A stretch of 64,000 bases of DNA, taken from assembly GCA_020831845.1 (NCBI GenBank), contig JAFIFV010000090.1, forward strand, positions 1-64,000, written 5' to 3'. A model generated the notes under the pieces. That model did not search any database. It was not told where the DNA came from and was given only the letters and a program-made list of their open reading frames with translations. Positions 34,691 to 44,527 of this stretch are shown in pieces. Source of the stretch: Ectothiorhodospiraceae bacterium (lineage in GTDB: Bacteria > Pseudomonadota > Gammaproteobacteria > Nitrococcales > Aquisalimonadaceae). The translations under genes and the position numbers were made by a program. Numbering within the stretch: position 1 is the stretch's first letter; every line of letters begins with the position of its first letter.

Positions 34691-36654
34691 GCAGCGGTCC
34701 GATACAGTCGATGCTGCCGCACCGTGTACTGCTTGCCCTGCTGGTCACGCTGGGCGCAGTCACCGCGCCGCATGTTCTGCACCTGCCGCCATGGATGACC
34801 CCGCTGATAATCGTCTGCGCCGCCTGGCGCTACCAGGCCGGCAGCCGCGGCTGGCGACTACCGAACCGCTGGGTATTGCTGCTGCTAACGCTGGTCACGG
34901 CCGGCGGCGTGGTGATGCACTACGGAACGTTTCTCGGACGGGACGCCGGCGTGGCCATGCTGAGCCTGATGCTCGGGCTGAAGCTGCTGGAGATGCGGAC
35001 CCGACGCGATACCCAGGTGGTGCTGTACCTGGGCTATTTCCTGGTCGTCACCCAGTTCCTTTACAGCCAGAGCCTGCTGATCGCCGGCTGGATGCTGGTC
35101 ACCGTCTGGGCACTGACCGCGCTGCTGATCACCGTCAACCGCCGCACCACACCCAGTGGCTGGTTCCCGCACAGCCGGCTGGCAGCCACCATGGTGGCGC
35201 AGGCTCTGCCGCTGATGATCATCCTGTTCATACTGTTCCCCCGCGTTCCCGGCCCGCTCTGGGGGATGCCGGACGACGACGCCCGCGGCGTGACCGGACT
35301 GGGCGACAGCATGACCATGGGCGAGATCAGCCAGCTCAGTCAGTCCGCCGAAGTAGCCTTCCGCGTGGAGTTCGACGGCCCACCGCCCGCGCCCCCACAA
35401 CGCTACTGGCGCGGGCCAGTCTTGCCTGCCTATGACGGCCGCTCTTGGCGCCAACCGGATGATCGCGGCGCGTTTCGCCCACCGCTGGAACCGCTGGGTG
35501 GGGAAATCGGTTACAGCGTGACGCTGGAACCTCACAACCGTTCGTGGATCTTCACGCTGGACATGCCGGTGCAGATCTCCACCCAGGTGACTGTGGGCAG
35601 CGAGTACCAGGTGGAGCGGCGAAACCCGGTACGTGAACGCATTCGTTACGATGCGCGCTCGGCGCTGAACTACCGGCTGGATCCGGAGCTTCGTGACGTG
35701 GATCCGGCGCCCTATCTCCACGTTCCCGAGAACCGACACCCCCGCACCCGGGAGCTCGTCCGGGACTGGCGCGGCCGCTCCGACAACGACGACGAGTTGA
35801 TCGAGCGGGCCCTGCAGCATTTCCGCGATCAACCCTTCGTCTACACGCTGCACCCGCCACGGCTGCAGGACGATAATGTCGATGAATTCCTGTTCAACAC
35901 CCGCCGGGGCTTTTGCGAGCATTTTGCGGGGGCATTTGCGGCGATGATGCGCATTGCCGGCATTCCCTCCCGCGTGGTCACCGGCTACCAGGGCGGCGAG
36001 ATCAACCCCACCGGCAACTACATGATCGTGCGCCAGTCGGATGCACATGCCTGGGTGGAGATCTGGCAGGAGGACGCAGGCTGGCGTCGTGTGGACCCGA
36101 CCGCCTGGGTCGCCCCGGAACGCATTGAACTGGGGCTGGACGGCGCCGTACCGGAATCAGACCAGTTGCCCGCCATGGCGCGCAGGACGCAGAGCTGGAC
36201 ACGGCAGCTGGCGCTGCGCTGGGATGCGGTGAACGCCTACTGGGACCGGTGGGTTCTGGCCTACGGCCCGGGTCTCCAGCAACGACTGATGGACTCCCTG
36301 GGCCTGGGGCAGTGGCAGCGCATGCTCTCCGCGCTGGCTGTCGCCATGCTGGTGTGTACCGGCCTGCTGGCCTTGCTCATCCTGTGGCGGCAGCCGGCGC
36401 GGCGGCCGGATCCGGCCCAGCGGGCATGGGAACGATTCTGCCGCCGCATGGAAACGACCGGTCTCCCCCGCAGGCCACAGGAAGGGCCACGGGACTACGC
36501 CCGCCGCGTGGCCACCGCAAGGCCGGATCTGGAACAGGATGTGGAAGGCATAACCAGCCACTATATCGCGCTGCGTTACGGTCGAGAGCCGCACGAATCC
36601 GAATTGCAATCCCTGCATCAGCGGGTGGGCCGCTTCCGGCCCCGCCGAGCCTGA
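34687..36654 (+). CDS. DUF3488/transglutaminase membrane protein (TgpA-like)
   Basis: 655 residues. About six N-terminal membrane helices (to about residue 190) are followed by a periplasmic transglutaminase-like domain with Cys (TRRGFCEHFAGAF), His (QSDAHAWVEIW) and Asp (VDPTAW). A further membrane helix at about 550-570 and a C-terminal cytoplasmic DUF4129-like tail follow. The layout matches TgpA of Pseudomonas aeruginosa, an essential protein of unclear substrate. The ATG at 34687 overlaps the DUF58 stop. Last gene of the operon. Confidence 0.9.
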   Translation: MSSGPIQSMLPHRVLLALLVTLGAVTAPHVLHLPPWMTPLIIVCAAWRYQAGSRGWRLPNRWVLLLLTLVTAGGVVMHYGTFLGRDAGVAMLSLMLGLKLLEMRTRRDTQVVLYLGYFLVVTQFLYSQSLLIAGWMLVTVWALTALLITVNRRTTPSGWFPHSRLAATMVAQALPLMIILFILFPRVPGPLWGMPDDDARGVTGLGDSMTMGEISQLSQSAEVAFRVEFDGPPPAPPQRYWRGPVLPAYDGRSWRQPDDRGAFRPPLEPLGGEIGYSVTLEPHNRSWIFTLDMPVQISTQVTVGSEYQVERRNPVRERIRYDARSALNYRLDPELRDVDPAPYLHVPENRHPRTRELVRDWRGRSDNDDELIERALQHFRDQPFVYTLHPPRLQDDNVDEFLFNTRRGFCEHFAGAFAAMMRIAGIPSRVVTGYQGGEINPTGNYMIVRQSDAHAWVEIWQEDAGWRRVDPTAWVAPERIELGLDGAVPESDQLPAMARRTQSWTRQLALRWDAVNAYWDRWVLAYGPGLQQRLMDSLGLGQWQRMLSALAVAMLVCTGLLALLILWRQPARRPDPAQRAWERFCRRMETTGLPRRPQEGPRDYARRVATARPDLEQDVEGITSHYIALRYGREPHESELQSLHQRVGRFRPRRA

Positions 36655-36736
36655 ACTATGCTGACCGGCAGTGGGTCGCGGCCCTGACATCGCCACTTTC
36701 CGCACCGGAACCCCAGCAAGGAAGGACTCAGCACCC

Positions 36737-37522
36737 ATGGCCGACCAGACGCACGCCCGGCACGCGCCCTCCCCATCAGTACGGCTGATCGCCCATCGCG
36801 GCTACGCCGCTCACTATCCCGAGAACACCTTGTCCGCTTTTCGCGCTGCGGCCGAGGCCGGCGCCGACGCCGTGGAGATGGACATCCAGGTCTGCGCCGA
36901 CGGGACTCCGCTGGTCATCCATGACCAGGATCTGCAGCGGACCGCCAACCGGCCGGATTACGTCAGCACCCTGCGCGCGTCGGCACTGGAGGGCATCAGC
37001 GTGCACGAACCCCAACGGTTCGGCACCAGATTCCTGGGGGAGCCGCTGGCAACGCTGGCGCAAGTCTCGGAATGTCTTGCCGCCTACCCCGGGCTGCAGG
37101 TCTTCATCGAGATCAAGCATGAAACAGCGGATGAGGCGAGGCTGCCCGAGATCGTCAAACGGGTGGCGGACGAGAGCGCGGTGCTGGGAGACAACCGCGT
37201 GATCATCAGCTTCATGGAACCGGTGGTGCAGCTCACCCAGGCGGTGGCCGGCCTGAGGTCAGGCTGGGTGCTACCGCTGTTCAGCCGCTCGACGCTGGAA
37301 CGCGCGACCACGCTGGCTCCCGATTTTCTGTTCTGCGACCGCGTCAAACTGCCCGCGGACGACCACCCCCTGCCCGCCGGAGGCTGGGAATGGGCGGTCT
37401 ACGAAGTGGTGGATCCGACAGAAGCGCTGGCGCTGGCCGCCCGCGGGGTCAACCACATCGAAACCATGGCCGTGGGCGAGTTGCGAGAAGCGCTGGCCGC
37501 GCGAACGGACAATGGCGGGTAG
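36737..37522 (+). CDS. Glycerophosphodiester phosphodiesterase (GDPD)
   Basis: 261 residues without a signal peptide, thus cytoplasmic. GDPD motifs: IAHRGYAAHYPENT at about 17, then VEMDIQVCADGTPLVIHDQDLQRT with the metal-binding acids. It hydrolyses glycerophosphodiesters to glycerol-3-phosphate and an alcohol, recycling phospholipid head groups. Start ATG 36737 is preceded by GGAAGGA at some distance. It lies 82 bp after the transglutaminase gene on the same strand and converges with the DUF1249 gene. Confidence 0.92.
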   Translation: MADQTHARHAPSPSVRLIAHRGYAAHYPENTLSAFRAAAEAGADAVEMDIQVCADGTPLVIHDQDLQRTANRPDYVSTLRASALEGISVHEPQRFGTRFLGEPLATLAQVSECLAAYPGLQVFIEIKHETADEARLPEIVKRVADESAVLGDNRVIISFMEPVVQLTQAVAGLRSGWVLPLFSRSTLERATTLAPDFLFCDRVKLPADDHPLPAGGWEWAVYEVVDPTEALALAARGVNHIETMAVGELREALAARTDNGG

Positions 37523-37527
37523 CCGGA

Positions 37528-37989
37528 TCAGGCGTCAGTGACGACAGAAAAGCCGTGCCCTTCGGAAAGACAGTAGCGAAGCCAGCGGTTCAGGAATCGG
37601 TTCATTTCCCAGCGCCACTCCAGGCTGCGGGAATCAGGCCGCTCGCCTTCCCAGAGCTGGAACTGTTCCACCGGCGTATCCGGCATCACTTCCGCCAGCC
37701 GTGCATCGTGATACACCCTCAGCAACAGGTCCGGTTCCACAGCCTCCGGGTCATGATCGAACCAGTGACTCATGGCCAACGTCGTTGTGTAGGGCGAGCG
37801 CTCCATGATGGTCAGCCGCAGATCCACGCCGGCATTGGTGGATGAGCAGGCCATTCCCTCCATGGAACGCAGCGACGGCGCCAGACGGCGCATGAGGATG
37901 TAGTTGCTCTCGTAGAGCTCCATCAGCGTCGCAAAGGAACGGCAGGGAACGCGTTCCAGTAGCGGATGTGTTTGCAGCTTCAGCATCAT
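37528..37989 (-). CDS. DUF1249 family protein (YqiB-like)
   Basis: 153 residues. The family pattern includes LMELYESNYILMRRLAP near the start, MSHWFDHD, and a tryptophan-rich C-terminus (EMNRFLNRWLRYCLSEGH). DUF1249 is gammaproteobacterial and of unknown function; in Escherichia coli it sits between nudF and cpdA. Here it follows ppsR by 50 bp on the same strand instead. Two adjacent ATGs (37989, 37986) could start it; no strong ribosome-binding site precedes either. Confidence 0.82.
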   Translation of the reverse strand: MMLKLQTHPLLERVPCRSFATLMELYESNYILMRRLAPSLRSMEGMACSSTNAGVDLRLTIMERSPYTTTLAMSHWFDHDPEAVEPDLLLRVYHDARLAEVMPDTPVEQFQLWEGERPDSRSLEWRWEMNRFLNRWLRYCLSEGHGFSVVTDA

Positions 37990-38039
37990 GATCCGGATCG
38001 TATCACACCGATGTGGCCGCCATGCATCCCCGCCACCCT

Positions 38040-38882
38040 TCAGTATACGCGGCGTTTCAGGCCGGACTGGTGCAGCATGGTGGTCGCGATCTCCTCGATG
38101 GAGACATTGGTGGAGTTCACGAAAGGAATCTTCTCCCGACGGAACAGCGCCTCTGCCCGCATGACCTCCATCTGGCACTGCTGCAGCGAGGCATAGCGGC
38201 TGTTCGGACGCCGCTCACTACGTATGCTCTGCAATCGGTCCGGCTTGATGGTCAGGCCGAACAGCTTGCCGCGGTAGGGCTGGAGAATGCGCGGCAGACG
38301 CCCCTCCACCAGGTCGTCCTCGGTCAACGGATAGTTCGCCGCGTAGATGCCGTACTGCAACGCCAGGTAGATGGAAGCGGGCGTCTTGCCGGTACGTGAG
38401 ACTCCGACAATGATGATCTCGGCCTTGTCATACTGGCGCGTGGTCACGCCGTCGTCATGATTCAGGGCGAAGTTCATGGCATCGATGCGGTCGGAATACT
38501 GCTGGGTATTCCCCTGCCCGTGCGCCTGCCCGACCGCGTGAGAGGATGACATGGCCAGTTCCTGCTCCAGCGGCGAGATGAATGCATCAAAAAAATCGAA
38601 AAAAGCCGAATTGCTCTCCTTGAGCAGCAGGCGCACGTCGTCCTGTACGACGGTGCTGAACACGATGGGCTTCGGCGCGCCGTTGCCGCTGATGCGATTC
38701 ACCTGCTCCACCACTTTCCGTGCCCGCTCAACGTTGTCCACGAACGGCAGCGTCACCTGCTCGAAGTCCAGGTCGAACTGTGTCAGGAGGCTGTGGCCCA
38801 GCGTTTCGGCGGTGATGCCCGTGCGGTCCGACACGAAAAACACCGTGCGCTTCTGCCGAACCACGCCGTTCTCATCTATCAT
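38040..38882 (-). CDS. ppsR: PEP synthase regulatory protein (bifunctional kinase/pyrophosphorylase)
   Basis: 280 residues of the DUF299/PpsR family. FFVSDRTGITAETLGHSLL is at the N-terminus and the P-loop GVSRTGKTPASIYLA near residue 155. The protein phosphorylates and inactivates PEP synthase using ADP, and reactivates it by phosphate-dependent dephosphorylation (known for the Escherichia coli homologue). The target gene ppsA lies divergently 522 bp away, supporting the assignment. ATG 38882. Confidence 0.95.
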   Translation of the reverse strand: MIDENGVVRQKRTVFFVSDRTGITAETLGHSLLTQFDLDFEQVTLPFVDNVERARKVVEQVNRISGNGAPKPIVFSTVVQDDVRLLLKESNSAFFDFFDAFISPLEQELAMSSSHAVGQAHGQGNTQQYSDRIDAMNFALNHDDGVTTRQYDKAEIIIVGVSRTGKTPASIYLALQYGIYAANYPLTEDDLVEGRLPRILQPYRGKLFGLTIKPDRLQSIRSERRPNSRYASLQQCQMEVMRAEALFRREKIPFVNSTNVSIEEIATTMLHQSGLKRRVY

Positions 38883-38953
38883 TCAATCTGGTTCCCATCC
38901 GGAGGTTGCTACAGCGTCGGCCGCTACTGGCAGCCGTTCGCACGTGTTTAGCA

Positions 38954-38984
38954 AGGGAAGCGCTGACATGCCAAGCGTTTCCCT
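38954..38984. repeat. TAGGGAAGCGCTGA-type palindrome, copy 1
   Basis: AGGGAAGCGCT ... AGCGTTTCCCT, 11-bp arms with one G-T type mismatch. Same family as 39072-39102, 41781-41804 and 48560-48573. Confidence 0.6.
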
Positions 38985-39071
38985 AATGTGCCGGCTCGCG
39001 CCGTGACGAGCAAGAGCGATCGCTTCGCCGGCAGGCGACACCTTGTACAACGCAGGCCGATTCCGCAGTCT

Positions 39072-39102
39072 AGGGAAGCGCTGAGCACGTCAGCGCTTCC
39101 CT
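39072..39102. repeat. TAGGGAAGCGCTGA-type palindrome, copy 2
   Basis: 13-bp perfect arms AGGGAAGCGCTGA and TCAGCGCTTCCCT around a 5-base loop. It is the best-formed member of the family and has no T-run. Confidence 0.7.
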
Positions 39103-39191
39103 GGTGGAATCCGGAGCACCACGTTGACTGCCGCCAGCCCATGCCGGCGTGGCTCCAGCGCGGCCGCGAACATGAGCGACACTTCCGCCGG

Positions 39192-39229
39192 TGAAAAAAA
39201 GCGGCTTCAGGGGTTACGCACAAGCCGCT
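39192..39229 (-). terminator. Strong Rho-independent terminator on the minus strand
   Basis: On the minus strand AGCGGCTT (39229-39222) pairs with AAGCCGCT (39207-39200) and is followed at once by TTTTTTTC. No minus-strand gene ends here: upstream on that strand lies the ppsA promoter region. It therefore points to an unannotated transcript (see findings). Confidence 0.7.
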
Positions 39230-39303
39230 GATTTCGTAGCATTACGCCCGGCCGCGCCATGGTTACACATGGAGGCGTACCGGCTTCATAGGCGCGCGCC
39301 ATC

Positions 39304-39341
39304 AGAAAAAGCAGTAATTTCATTGCTTTCTGCTTTTTTCT
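39304..39341. terminator. AT-rich hairpin with T-run in the ppsA leader
   Basis: AGAAAAAGCAG (39304-39314) pairs with CTGCTTTTTTCT (39330-39341) with one bulge. On the plus strand the downstream arm ends in six T residues. It lies about 65 bp before the ppsA start codon and may be an attenuator-like or upstream terminator. Confidence 0.45.
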
Positions 39342-39404
39342 TGATATCGAGCTGTAACTATCGGCACCTGCGCGCGATCTCGCGAGCTACAGGGGGACAG
39401 GATC

Positions 39405-41783
39405 TTGCAGGACTACGTAATCTGGTTTGACTCGCTGGGGATGAATGACGTGGACCGCGTTGGCGGCAAGAACGCATCCCTGGGCGAAATGATCTCCAAC
39501 CTCTCCGCTGCGGGCGTACAGGTGCCCGGTGGTTTTGCCACCACTGCGGCCGCCTACTGGGACTTCCTGGACGAGAGCGGCCTGCGCGAGAAGATCAATA
39601 ACGCGCTGAGCGGCCTGGACGTCGATGACGTGGACGCACTGGCCGAGACCGGCGCCCGTATCCGCCAGATGGTCATCGACACCCCCTTCCCGAAGCTCCT
39701 GGAACAGAGCATCACCGAGGCCTACCAGAAACTGGAGGCGGAAACCACCGGTGAGGCCTCCTTCGCCGTGCGCTCCTCAGCCACGGCCGAGGACCTGCCC
39801 GATGCCTCGTTCGCCGGCCAGCAGGAAACCTTCCTGAACGTGCGCGGCCTGGGCGACGTCATGCTGGCGGTGAAACACGTGTTCGCCTCGCTGTTCAATG
39901 ACCGGGCCATCTCTTACCGCGTGCACCAGGGCTTCGAGCACGCCCAGGTGGCCCTGTCCGCCGGCATCCAGCGCATGGTGCGTTCCGACATCGGCGCCGC
40001 GGGTGTGATGTTCACCATGGACACCGAATCCGGCTTCCGCGACGTGGTCTTCATTACCGCCTCCTATGGGCTGGGTGAGACCGTGGTCCAGGGGGCCGTG
40101 AATCCCGACGAATTCTACGTGCACAAACCCACCCTGGAAGCCGGGCGCCCTGCCGTGCTGCGCCGTACGCTGGGCAGCAAGGCCATCAAGATGGTCTACA
40201 GCGGCGAAGCCGGTCACGGCAAATCGGTGAAGACCGTGGACGTGGACCCGGCGGACAGCCGCAAATTCTCGCTCAGCGACGACGAGGTGCAGGACCTGGC
40301 CCGTCAGGCGCTGATCATCGAGAAACACTACGGCCGCCCGATGGACATTGAGTGGGGTCGCGACGGCCAGGACGGCAGGCTCTACATTCTTCAGGCGCGC
40401 CCGGAAACGGTGAAGAGCCGCGATGGCGGCCAGACGCTGCAGCGTTATCACCTGCACGGCAAGGGCGAGGTGATCACCACTGGTCGCGCCATCGGCCAGC
40501 GGATCGGTGCAGGCAAGGCCAAGGTGATCGACAGCATCAAGGAAATGAACCGGATCGAGCCCGGCGACGTGCTGATCACCGACATGACCGACCCGGACTG
40601 GGAGCCGATCATGAAACGGGCTTCCGCCATCGTCACCAACCGTGGCGGCCGGACCTGTCACGCCGCCATCATCGCCCGGGAACTGGGCATTCCCGCCGTA
40701 GTCGGCTGCGGTAACGCTACCGAAACAGTGGAGGACGGCCGCGAGGTAACGGTATCCTGCGCCGAAGGCGACACTGGATATATCTACGGGGCCAAACTGG
40801 ACTTCGAAGTGAAGGAAATCAGCCTGGACAACATGCCGGAGCTGCCGTTCAAGATCATGATGAACGTCGGCAACCCGGACCGCGCATTCGACTTCGCCAA
40901 CCTGCCCAATGCCGGGGTCGGCCTCGCGCGGCTGGAATTCATCATCAACCGCATGATCGGCATTCACCCGAAGGCTTTGCTGAACTACGACCAGCAGCCG
41001 GACGACTTGAAGGAAGTCATCGACACCCAGATCGGCGGCTACCAGGATCCGGTGCAGTTCTACGTGGACCGGCTGGCCGAGGGCATTTCCACACTGGCCG
41101 CGGCGTTCTCGCCGAAACCGGTCATCGTGCGCATGTCGGACTTCAAGTCCAACGAGTACGCCAACCTGATCGGCGGCGGCCAGTACGAGCCGGAGGAAGA
41201 AAACCCCATGCTGGGGTACCGCGGCGCGTCACGCTACATCTCCGAGAACTTCCGCGACTGCTTCGAGCTGGAATGCCGGGCGTTGAAGAAGGTCCGCAAC
41301 GAAATGGGCCTGAAGAACGCCTGGATCATGATTCCGTTCGTGCGCACCGTGGACGAGGCCCGCCAGGTTGTGGAGCTGCTGAAGGAAAACGGCATCGAGC
41401 GCGGCAAGGACGACCTCAAGCTGATCATGATGTGCGAGTTGCCCTCCAACGCCCTGCAGGCGGACGAGTTCCTGGAATACTTCGACGGTTTCTCCATCGG
41501 CTCCAACGACCTCACGCAGCTTACCCTCGGCCTGGACCGCGACTCCGGCCTGATAGCGCATTTGTTCGACGAGCGCAACGGCGCTGTGAAAAAACTGCTG
41601 CACATGGCCATCCAGGCCTGCCGGGAAAAAGGCAAGTACGTCGGTATCTGCGGCCAGGGCCCCTCCGATCACCCCGAGCTGGCACGCTGGCTCATGGACG
41701 AAGGCATCGAGAGCGTCTCCCTGAACCCGGACACGGTGGTGGAAACCTGGCTGTACCTGGCCGGACAGGAGCTGGAAGACTAG
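39405..41783 (+). CDS. ppsA: Phosphoenolpyruvate synthase
   Basis: 792 residues. N-terminal ATP-grasp PEP/pyruvate-binding domain ([11 protein letters not shown]), phosphohistidine swivel domain with H419 in [16 protein letters not shown], and C-terminal TIM barrel with catalytic C749 in [11 protein letters not shown]. It converts pyruvate, ATP and water to PEP, AMP and phosphate for gluconeogenesis. The start is TTG 39405, giving [20 protein letters not shown], which matches PpsA N-termini, with AGGGGGA eight bases upstream. It is divergent from ppsR, its post-translational regulator. Confidence 0.97.
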   Translation: MQDYVIWFDSLGMNDVDRVGGKNASLGEMISNLSAAGVQVPGGFATTAAAYWDFLDESGLREKINNALSGLDVDDVDALAETGARIRQMVIDTPFPKLLEQSITEAYQKLEAETTGEASFAVRSSATAEDLPDASFAGQQETFLNVRGLGDVMLAVKHVFASLFNDRAISYRVHQGFEHAQVALSAGIQRMVRSDIGAAGVMFTMDTESGFRDVVFITASYGLGETVVQGAVNPDEFYVHKPTLEAGRPAVLRRTLGSKAIKMVYSGEAGHGKSVKTVDVDPADSRKFSLSDDEVQDLARQALIIEKHYGRPMDIEWGRDGQDGRLYILQARPETVKSRDGGQTLQRYHLHGKGEVITTGRAIGQRIGAGKAKVIDSIKEMNRIEPGDVLITDMTDPDWEPIMKRASAIVTNRGGRTCHAAIIARELGIPAVVGCGNATETVEDGREVTVSCAEGDTGYIYGAKLDFEVKEISLDNMPELPFKIMMNVGNPDRAFDFANLPNAGVGLARLEFIINRMIGIHPKALLNYDQQPDDLKEVIDTQIGGYQDPVQFYVDRLAEGISTLAAAFSPKPVIVRMSDFKSNEYANLIGGGQYEPEEENPMLGYRGASRYISENFRDCFELECRALKKVRNEMGLKNAWIMIPFVRTVDEARQVVELLKENGIERGKDDLKLIMMCELPSNALQADEFLEYFDGFSIGSNDLTQLTLGLDRDSGLIAHLFDERNGAVKKLLHMAIQACREKGKYVGICGQGPSDHPELARWLMDEGIESVSLNPDTVVETWLYLAGQELED

Positions 41784-41804
41784 GGAAACGCTGACTGGTT
41801 CCCC
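41781..41804. repeat. TAGGGAAGCGCTGA-type repeat, copy 3 (imperfect)
   Basis: TAGGGAAACGCTGACTGGTTCCCC begins on the ppsA stop codon itself and keeps the left arm of the palindrome family; the right arm is reduced to GGTTCCC. Confidence 0.5.
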
Positions 41805-41848
41805 CGCTGGCCTCCGTACTGGCTACGCGCTGGTGTGACACTCCATGG

Positions 41849-41871
41849 AAGGGCCCTGCGGGGCCCTTTCT
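41849..41871 (+). terminator. Rho-independent terminator after ppsA
   Basis: AAGGGCCC-TGCG-GGGCCCTT followed by TCTGCTG: 8-bp perfect GC-rich stem with a short T-rich tail, 65 bp after the ppsA stop. Confidence 0.8.
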
Positions 41872-41944
41872 GCTGACTGTCATTCCCAAGGCGCGGCTAT
41901 GTTAGCCTTGTGTCTCCCTGGACAACCTTGATGGGTGAACCGTC

Positions 41945-43438
41945 ATGCATTCCGTCTATCGGGCTGAAGATGTCAACTTCCAAGTAGATGCCGAAGCGCT
42001 GGTGCAGCGCCTGAGCGCGATACTGCCGGGCGAAGGTCTACTGGTGGACGACGAGGCCAAACGACCCTACGAGTGCGACGGCCTGTCCGCCTACCGGGAG
42101 CTGCCGCTGCTGGTCGCCCTGCCCGAAACCGTGGAGCAGGTGCAGGCTATCCTGAAGACCTGCTCCGAAATGCACGTTCCGGTCGTGGCCCGCGGCGCAG
42201 GCACCAGTCTCTCCGCCGGCGCCCTGCCCCACCCACAGGGCGTGCTGCTGAGCATGGCCAGATTCAACCGTATCATCGACATGGATGCCCGCCGCCGCGT
42301 GGCTCGCGTCCAGCCGGGCGTGCGTAACCTGGCCATCTCCGAGGCGGCAGCCCCGCATGGCCTGTACTACGCGCCGGACCCCTCCTCGCAGATCACCTGC
42401 TCCATCGGCGGCAACGTTGCCGAGAATGCCGGTGGCGTGCACTGCCTGAAGTACGGGCTCACGGTGCACAACGTGCTCGCCGTGACCATGGTCTCCATGG
42501 ATGGCGAACTGCTGGAGCTGGGATCCGAAGCGCTGGATGCACCGGGCTACGACCTGATGGCGGCGGTGACCGGCTCCGAGGGCATGCTCGGGGTACTGGT
42601 GGAGATCACGGTCAAACTGCTGCCGCAGCCACCCTGCAAGGAGGTTCTGCTGGCCGCGTTCGATGACGTTCAGGCCGCGGGCAACGCCGTGGCGGGGATC
42701 ATCGGCGCCGGCATCATCCCCGGCGGTCTGGAAATGATGGACAACCCGGCCATCCGTGCCGCGGAGGATTTCGTCCACGCCGGCTATCCGGTGGAGGCCG
42801 CGGCCATTCTGATCTGCGAGCTGGACGGCCATGAGCGGGAAGTGCTCGAGCAGATGGATCAGGTGCGCACACTGCTGGAAGGCTTCGGAGCCAGCCGGAT
42901 CCAGATCGCCGGCGACGACGCCGAGAAGATTCGCTTCTGGGCCGGGCGCAAGGCGGCCTTCCCGGCCGTGGGGCGCATCTCGCCCGACTACTATTGCATT
43001 GATGGCACGATTCCCCGGAAGCGACTGGCCGATGTGCTCACCCGCATGGAGGAACTCAGCAAGGAGTACGGCCTGCGCATTGCCAATGTGTTCCATGCCG
43101 GCGATGGCAACCTGCATCCATTGATCCTGTACGACGGGAACGTGGACGGCGAATTCCAGCGCACCGAGGAACTCGGGGGGCGCATTCTGGAGCTCTGTGT
43201 GGAGGTCGGAGGAACGGTTACCGGCGAGCACGGCGTGGGCATGGAGAAGATCAACCAGATGTGCGTGCAATTCGAGACGCCGGAACTGGATCAGTTCCGC
43301 GCGCTGAAGGCGGCCTTCGACCCGGCCGGGCTGTTGAATCCGGGCAAGGCCATTCCGACTCTGAACCGCTGCGCCGAATTCGGCGCCATGCATGTGCACA
43401 AGGGCCAGTTGCCGCACCCGGACATCCCGCGCTTCTGA
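41945..43438 (+). CDS. glcD: Glycolate oxidase subunit GlcD (FAD-binding)
   Basis: 497 residues. FAD-binding 4 domain (PVVARGAGTSLSAGALPHPQGVLLSM ... SQITCSIGGNVAENAGGVHCLKYG) and FAD-oxidase C-terminal domain (HAGDGNLHP, GEHGVGMEK). GlcD is the catalytic subunit of the membrane-associated glycolate dehydrogenase, which oxidises glycolate to glyoxylate and passes electrons to the respiratory chain. ATG 41945. First gene of glcDEF, 21 bp before glcE. Confidence 0.95.
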   Translation: MHSVYRAEDVNFQVDAEALVQRLSAILPGEGLLVDDEAKRPYECDGLSAYRELPLLVALPETVEQVQAILKTCSEMHVPVVARGAGTSLSAGALPHPQGVLLSMARFNRIIDMDARRRVARVQPGVRNLAISEAAAPHGLYYAPDPSSQITCSIGGNVAENAGGVHCLKYGLTVHNVLAVTMVSMDGELLELGSEALDAPGYDLMAAVTGSEGMLGVLVEITVKLLPQPPCKEVLLAAFDDVQAAGNAVAGIIGAGIIPGGLEMMDNPAIRAAEDFVHAGYPVEAAAILICELDGHEREVLEQMDQVRTLLEGFGASRIQIAGDDAEKIRFWAGRKAAFPAVGRISPDYYCIDGTIPRKRLADVLTRMEELSKEYGLRIANVFHAGDGNLHPLILYDGNVDGEFQRTEELGGRILELCVEVGGTVTGEHGVGMEKINQMCVQFETPELDQFRALKAAFDPAGLLNPGKAIPTLNRCAEFGAMHVHKGQLPHPDIPRF

Positions 43439-43459
43439 GCCCTGCAAAGTTGGTGAGCA

Positions 43460-44527
43460 ATGACCACCCATGATCATTCGGAACAACTGATCCATCGCGT
43501 CCGCGAAGCCCTGGCTTCCGGTACCGTCCTGGATATCCGGGGCGGGGACAGCAAGCGCTTCTACGGCCGCACCCCTGTCGGCGAATCGCTGTCTGTGGCG
43601 GAGCACCGGGGAATCGTTGCCTACGAGCCTACCGAACTCGTGGTGACGGCGCGGGCCGGAACGCCATTGGCCGAGCTGGAGGCGGCGCTGGCGGAACAGA
43701 ATCAGATGCTGCCGTTCGAGCCGCCGGATTTCGATGGTGCCGCCACCCTCGGCGGCGCCGTTTCCAGCGGGCTTTCGGGCCCGCGCAGGCCCTGGGTGGG
43801 CGCGGCGCGCGACCTGGTACTGGGGCTGCGCCTGATCAACGGCAAGGCTGAGCATATGCGCTTCGGCGGCCAGGTCATGAAGAACGTTGCCGGCTACGAC
43901 GTCAGCCGCGTCGTCACCGGAGCCATGGGCACACTGGGTGTTGTCACCGAGCTGTCCGTGAAGGTACTGCCTCGCCCGCAGGCCAGCGAAACCCGCGTCC
44001 TCGAGCTGGATGCGCAGCAGGCCATGGAGCAGGTGGAAACATGGTTCAGGCATGGCCTGCCGGTCACAGGCGCGGCACACGACGGGCAACGCCTGCATCT
44101 GCGCCTGGAAGGAGCCTCCAGTGCCGTGAACGCCGGGGTGGAAGCTGCCGGAGGTGAGCCGGAGGAAGAAGCGGGCGCCTGGTGGAGCGGCTTGCGGCAT
44201 CAAAGGCTGCCCTGGTTCCAGGCCGGCGACACGCCCCTGTGGCGACTCTCTCTGCCTCCACTGGCACCCGTGCTGGACCTGCCTGGCGATACGTTCACGG
44301 ACTGGAATGGCCAACTGCGCTGGTTGCGGACCGACGCCGACGCTGAAACCATCCGCCGGGCCTGCGAACAGCTCGGTGGGCACGCCACGCTGTTCCGTGG
44401 CGGGGACCGCGAAGGAGATGTCTTTCACCCGCAATCCCCCGCGCTTGTCACGCTGCAGCGCCGCTTGAAGAACGCCTTCGACCCGGAAGGGATCTTCAAC
44501 CCCGGCCGCCTGTTACGGGAGTTCTGA
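43460..44527 (+). CDS. glcE: Glycolate oxidase subunit GlcE (FAD-binding)
   Basis: 355 residues. Shorter FAD-binding subunit with VVTARAGTPLAELEAALAEQNQMLPFEPP and RFGGQVMKNVAGYDVSRVVTGAMGTLG, typical of GlcE. It partners GlcD and GlcF. The stop overlaps the glcF ATG by one base (TGATG), so translation is coupled. Confidence 0.95.
   Translation: MTTHDHSEQLIHRVREALASGTVLDIRGGDSKRFYGRTPVGESLSVAEHRGIVAYEPTELVVTARAGTPLAELEAALAEQNQMLPFEPPDFDGAATLGGAVSSGLSGPRRPWVGAARDLVLGLRLINGKAEHMRFGGQVMKNVAGYDVSRVVTGAMGTLGVVTELSVKVLPRPQASETRVLELDAQQAMEQVETWFRHGLPVTGAAHDGQRLHLRLEGASSAVNAGVEAAGGEPEEEAGAWWSGLRHQRLPWFQAGDTPLWRLSLPPLAPVLDLPGDTFTDWNGQLRWLRTDADAETIRRACEQLGGHATLFRGGDREGDVFHPQSPALVTLQRRLKNAFDPEGIFNPGRLLREF

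Larger units (their letters stand above)
38883..39404. other. 522-bp ppsR-ppsA intergenic region
   Basis: Contains no protein gene that I can support. From left to right it holds the palindromic repeats at 38954-38984 and 39072-39102, a minus-strand terminator at 39192-39229, and a bidirectional AT-rich hairpin at 39304-39341 within the ppsA leader. See the separate entries. Confidence 0.6.

Noticed and set aside
42038-44434. A 798-codon minus-strand frame opposite glcD and glcE
   Set aside because: Rich in His, Gln, Arg and Gly, as expected for an antisense shadow; glcD/glcE motifs on the plus strand are unambiguous.
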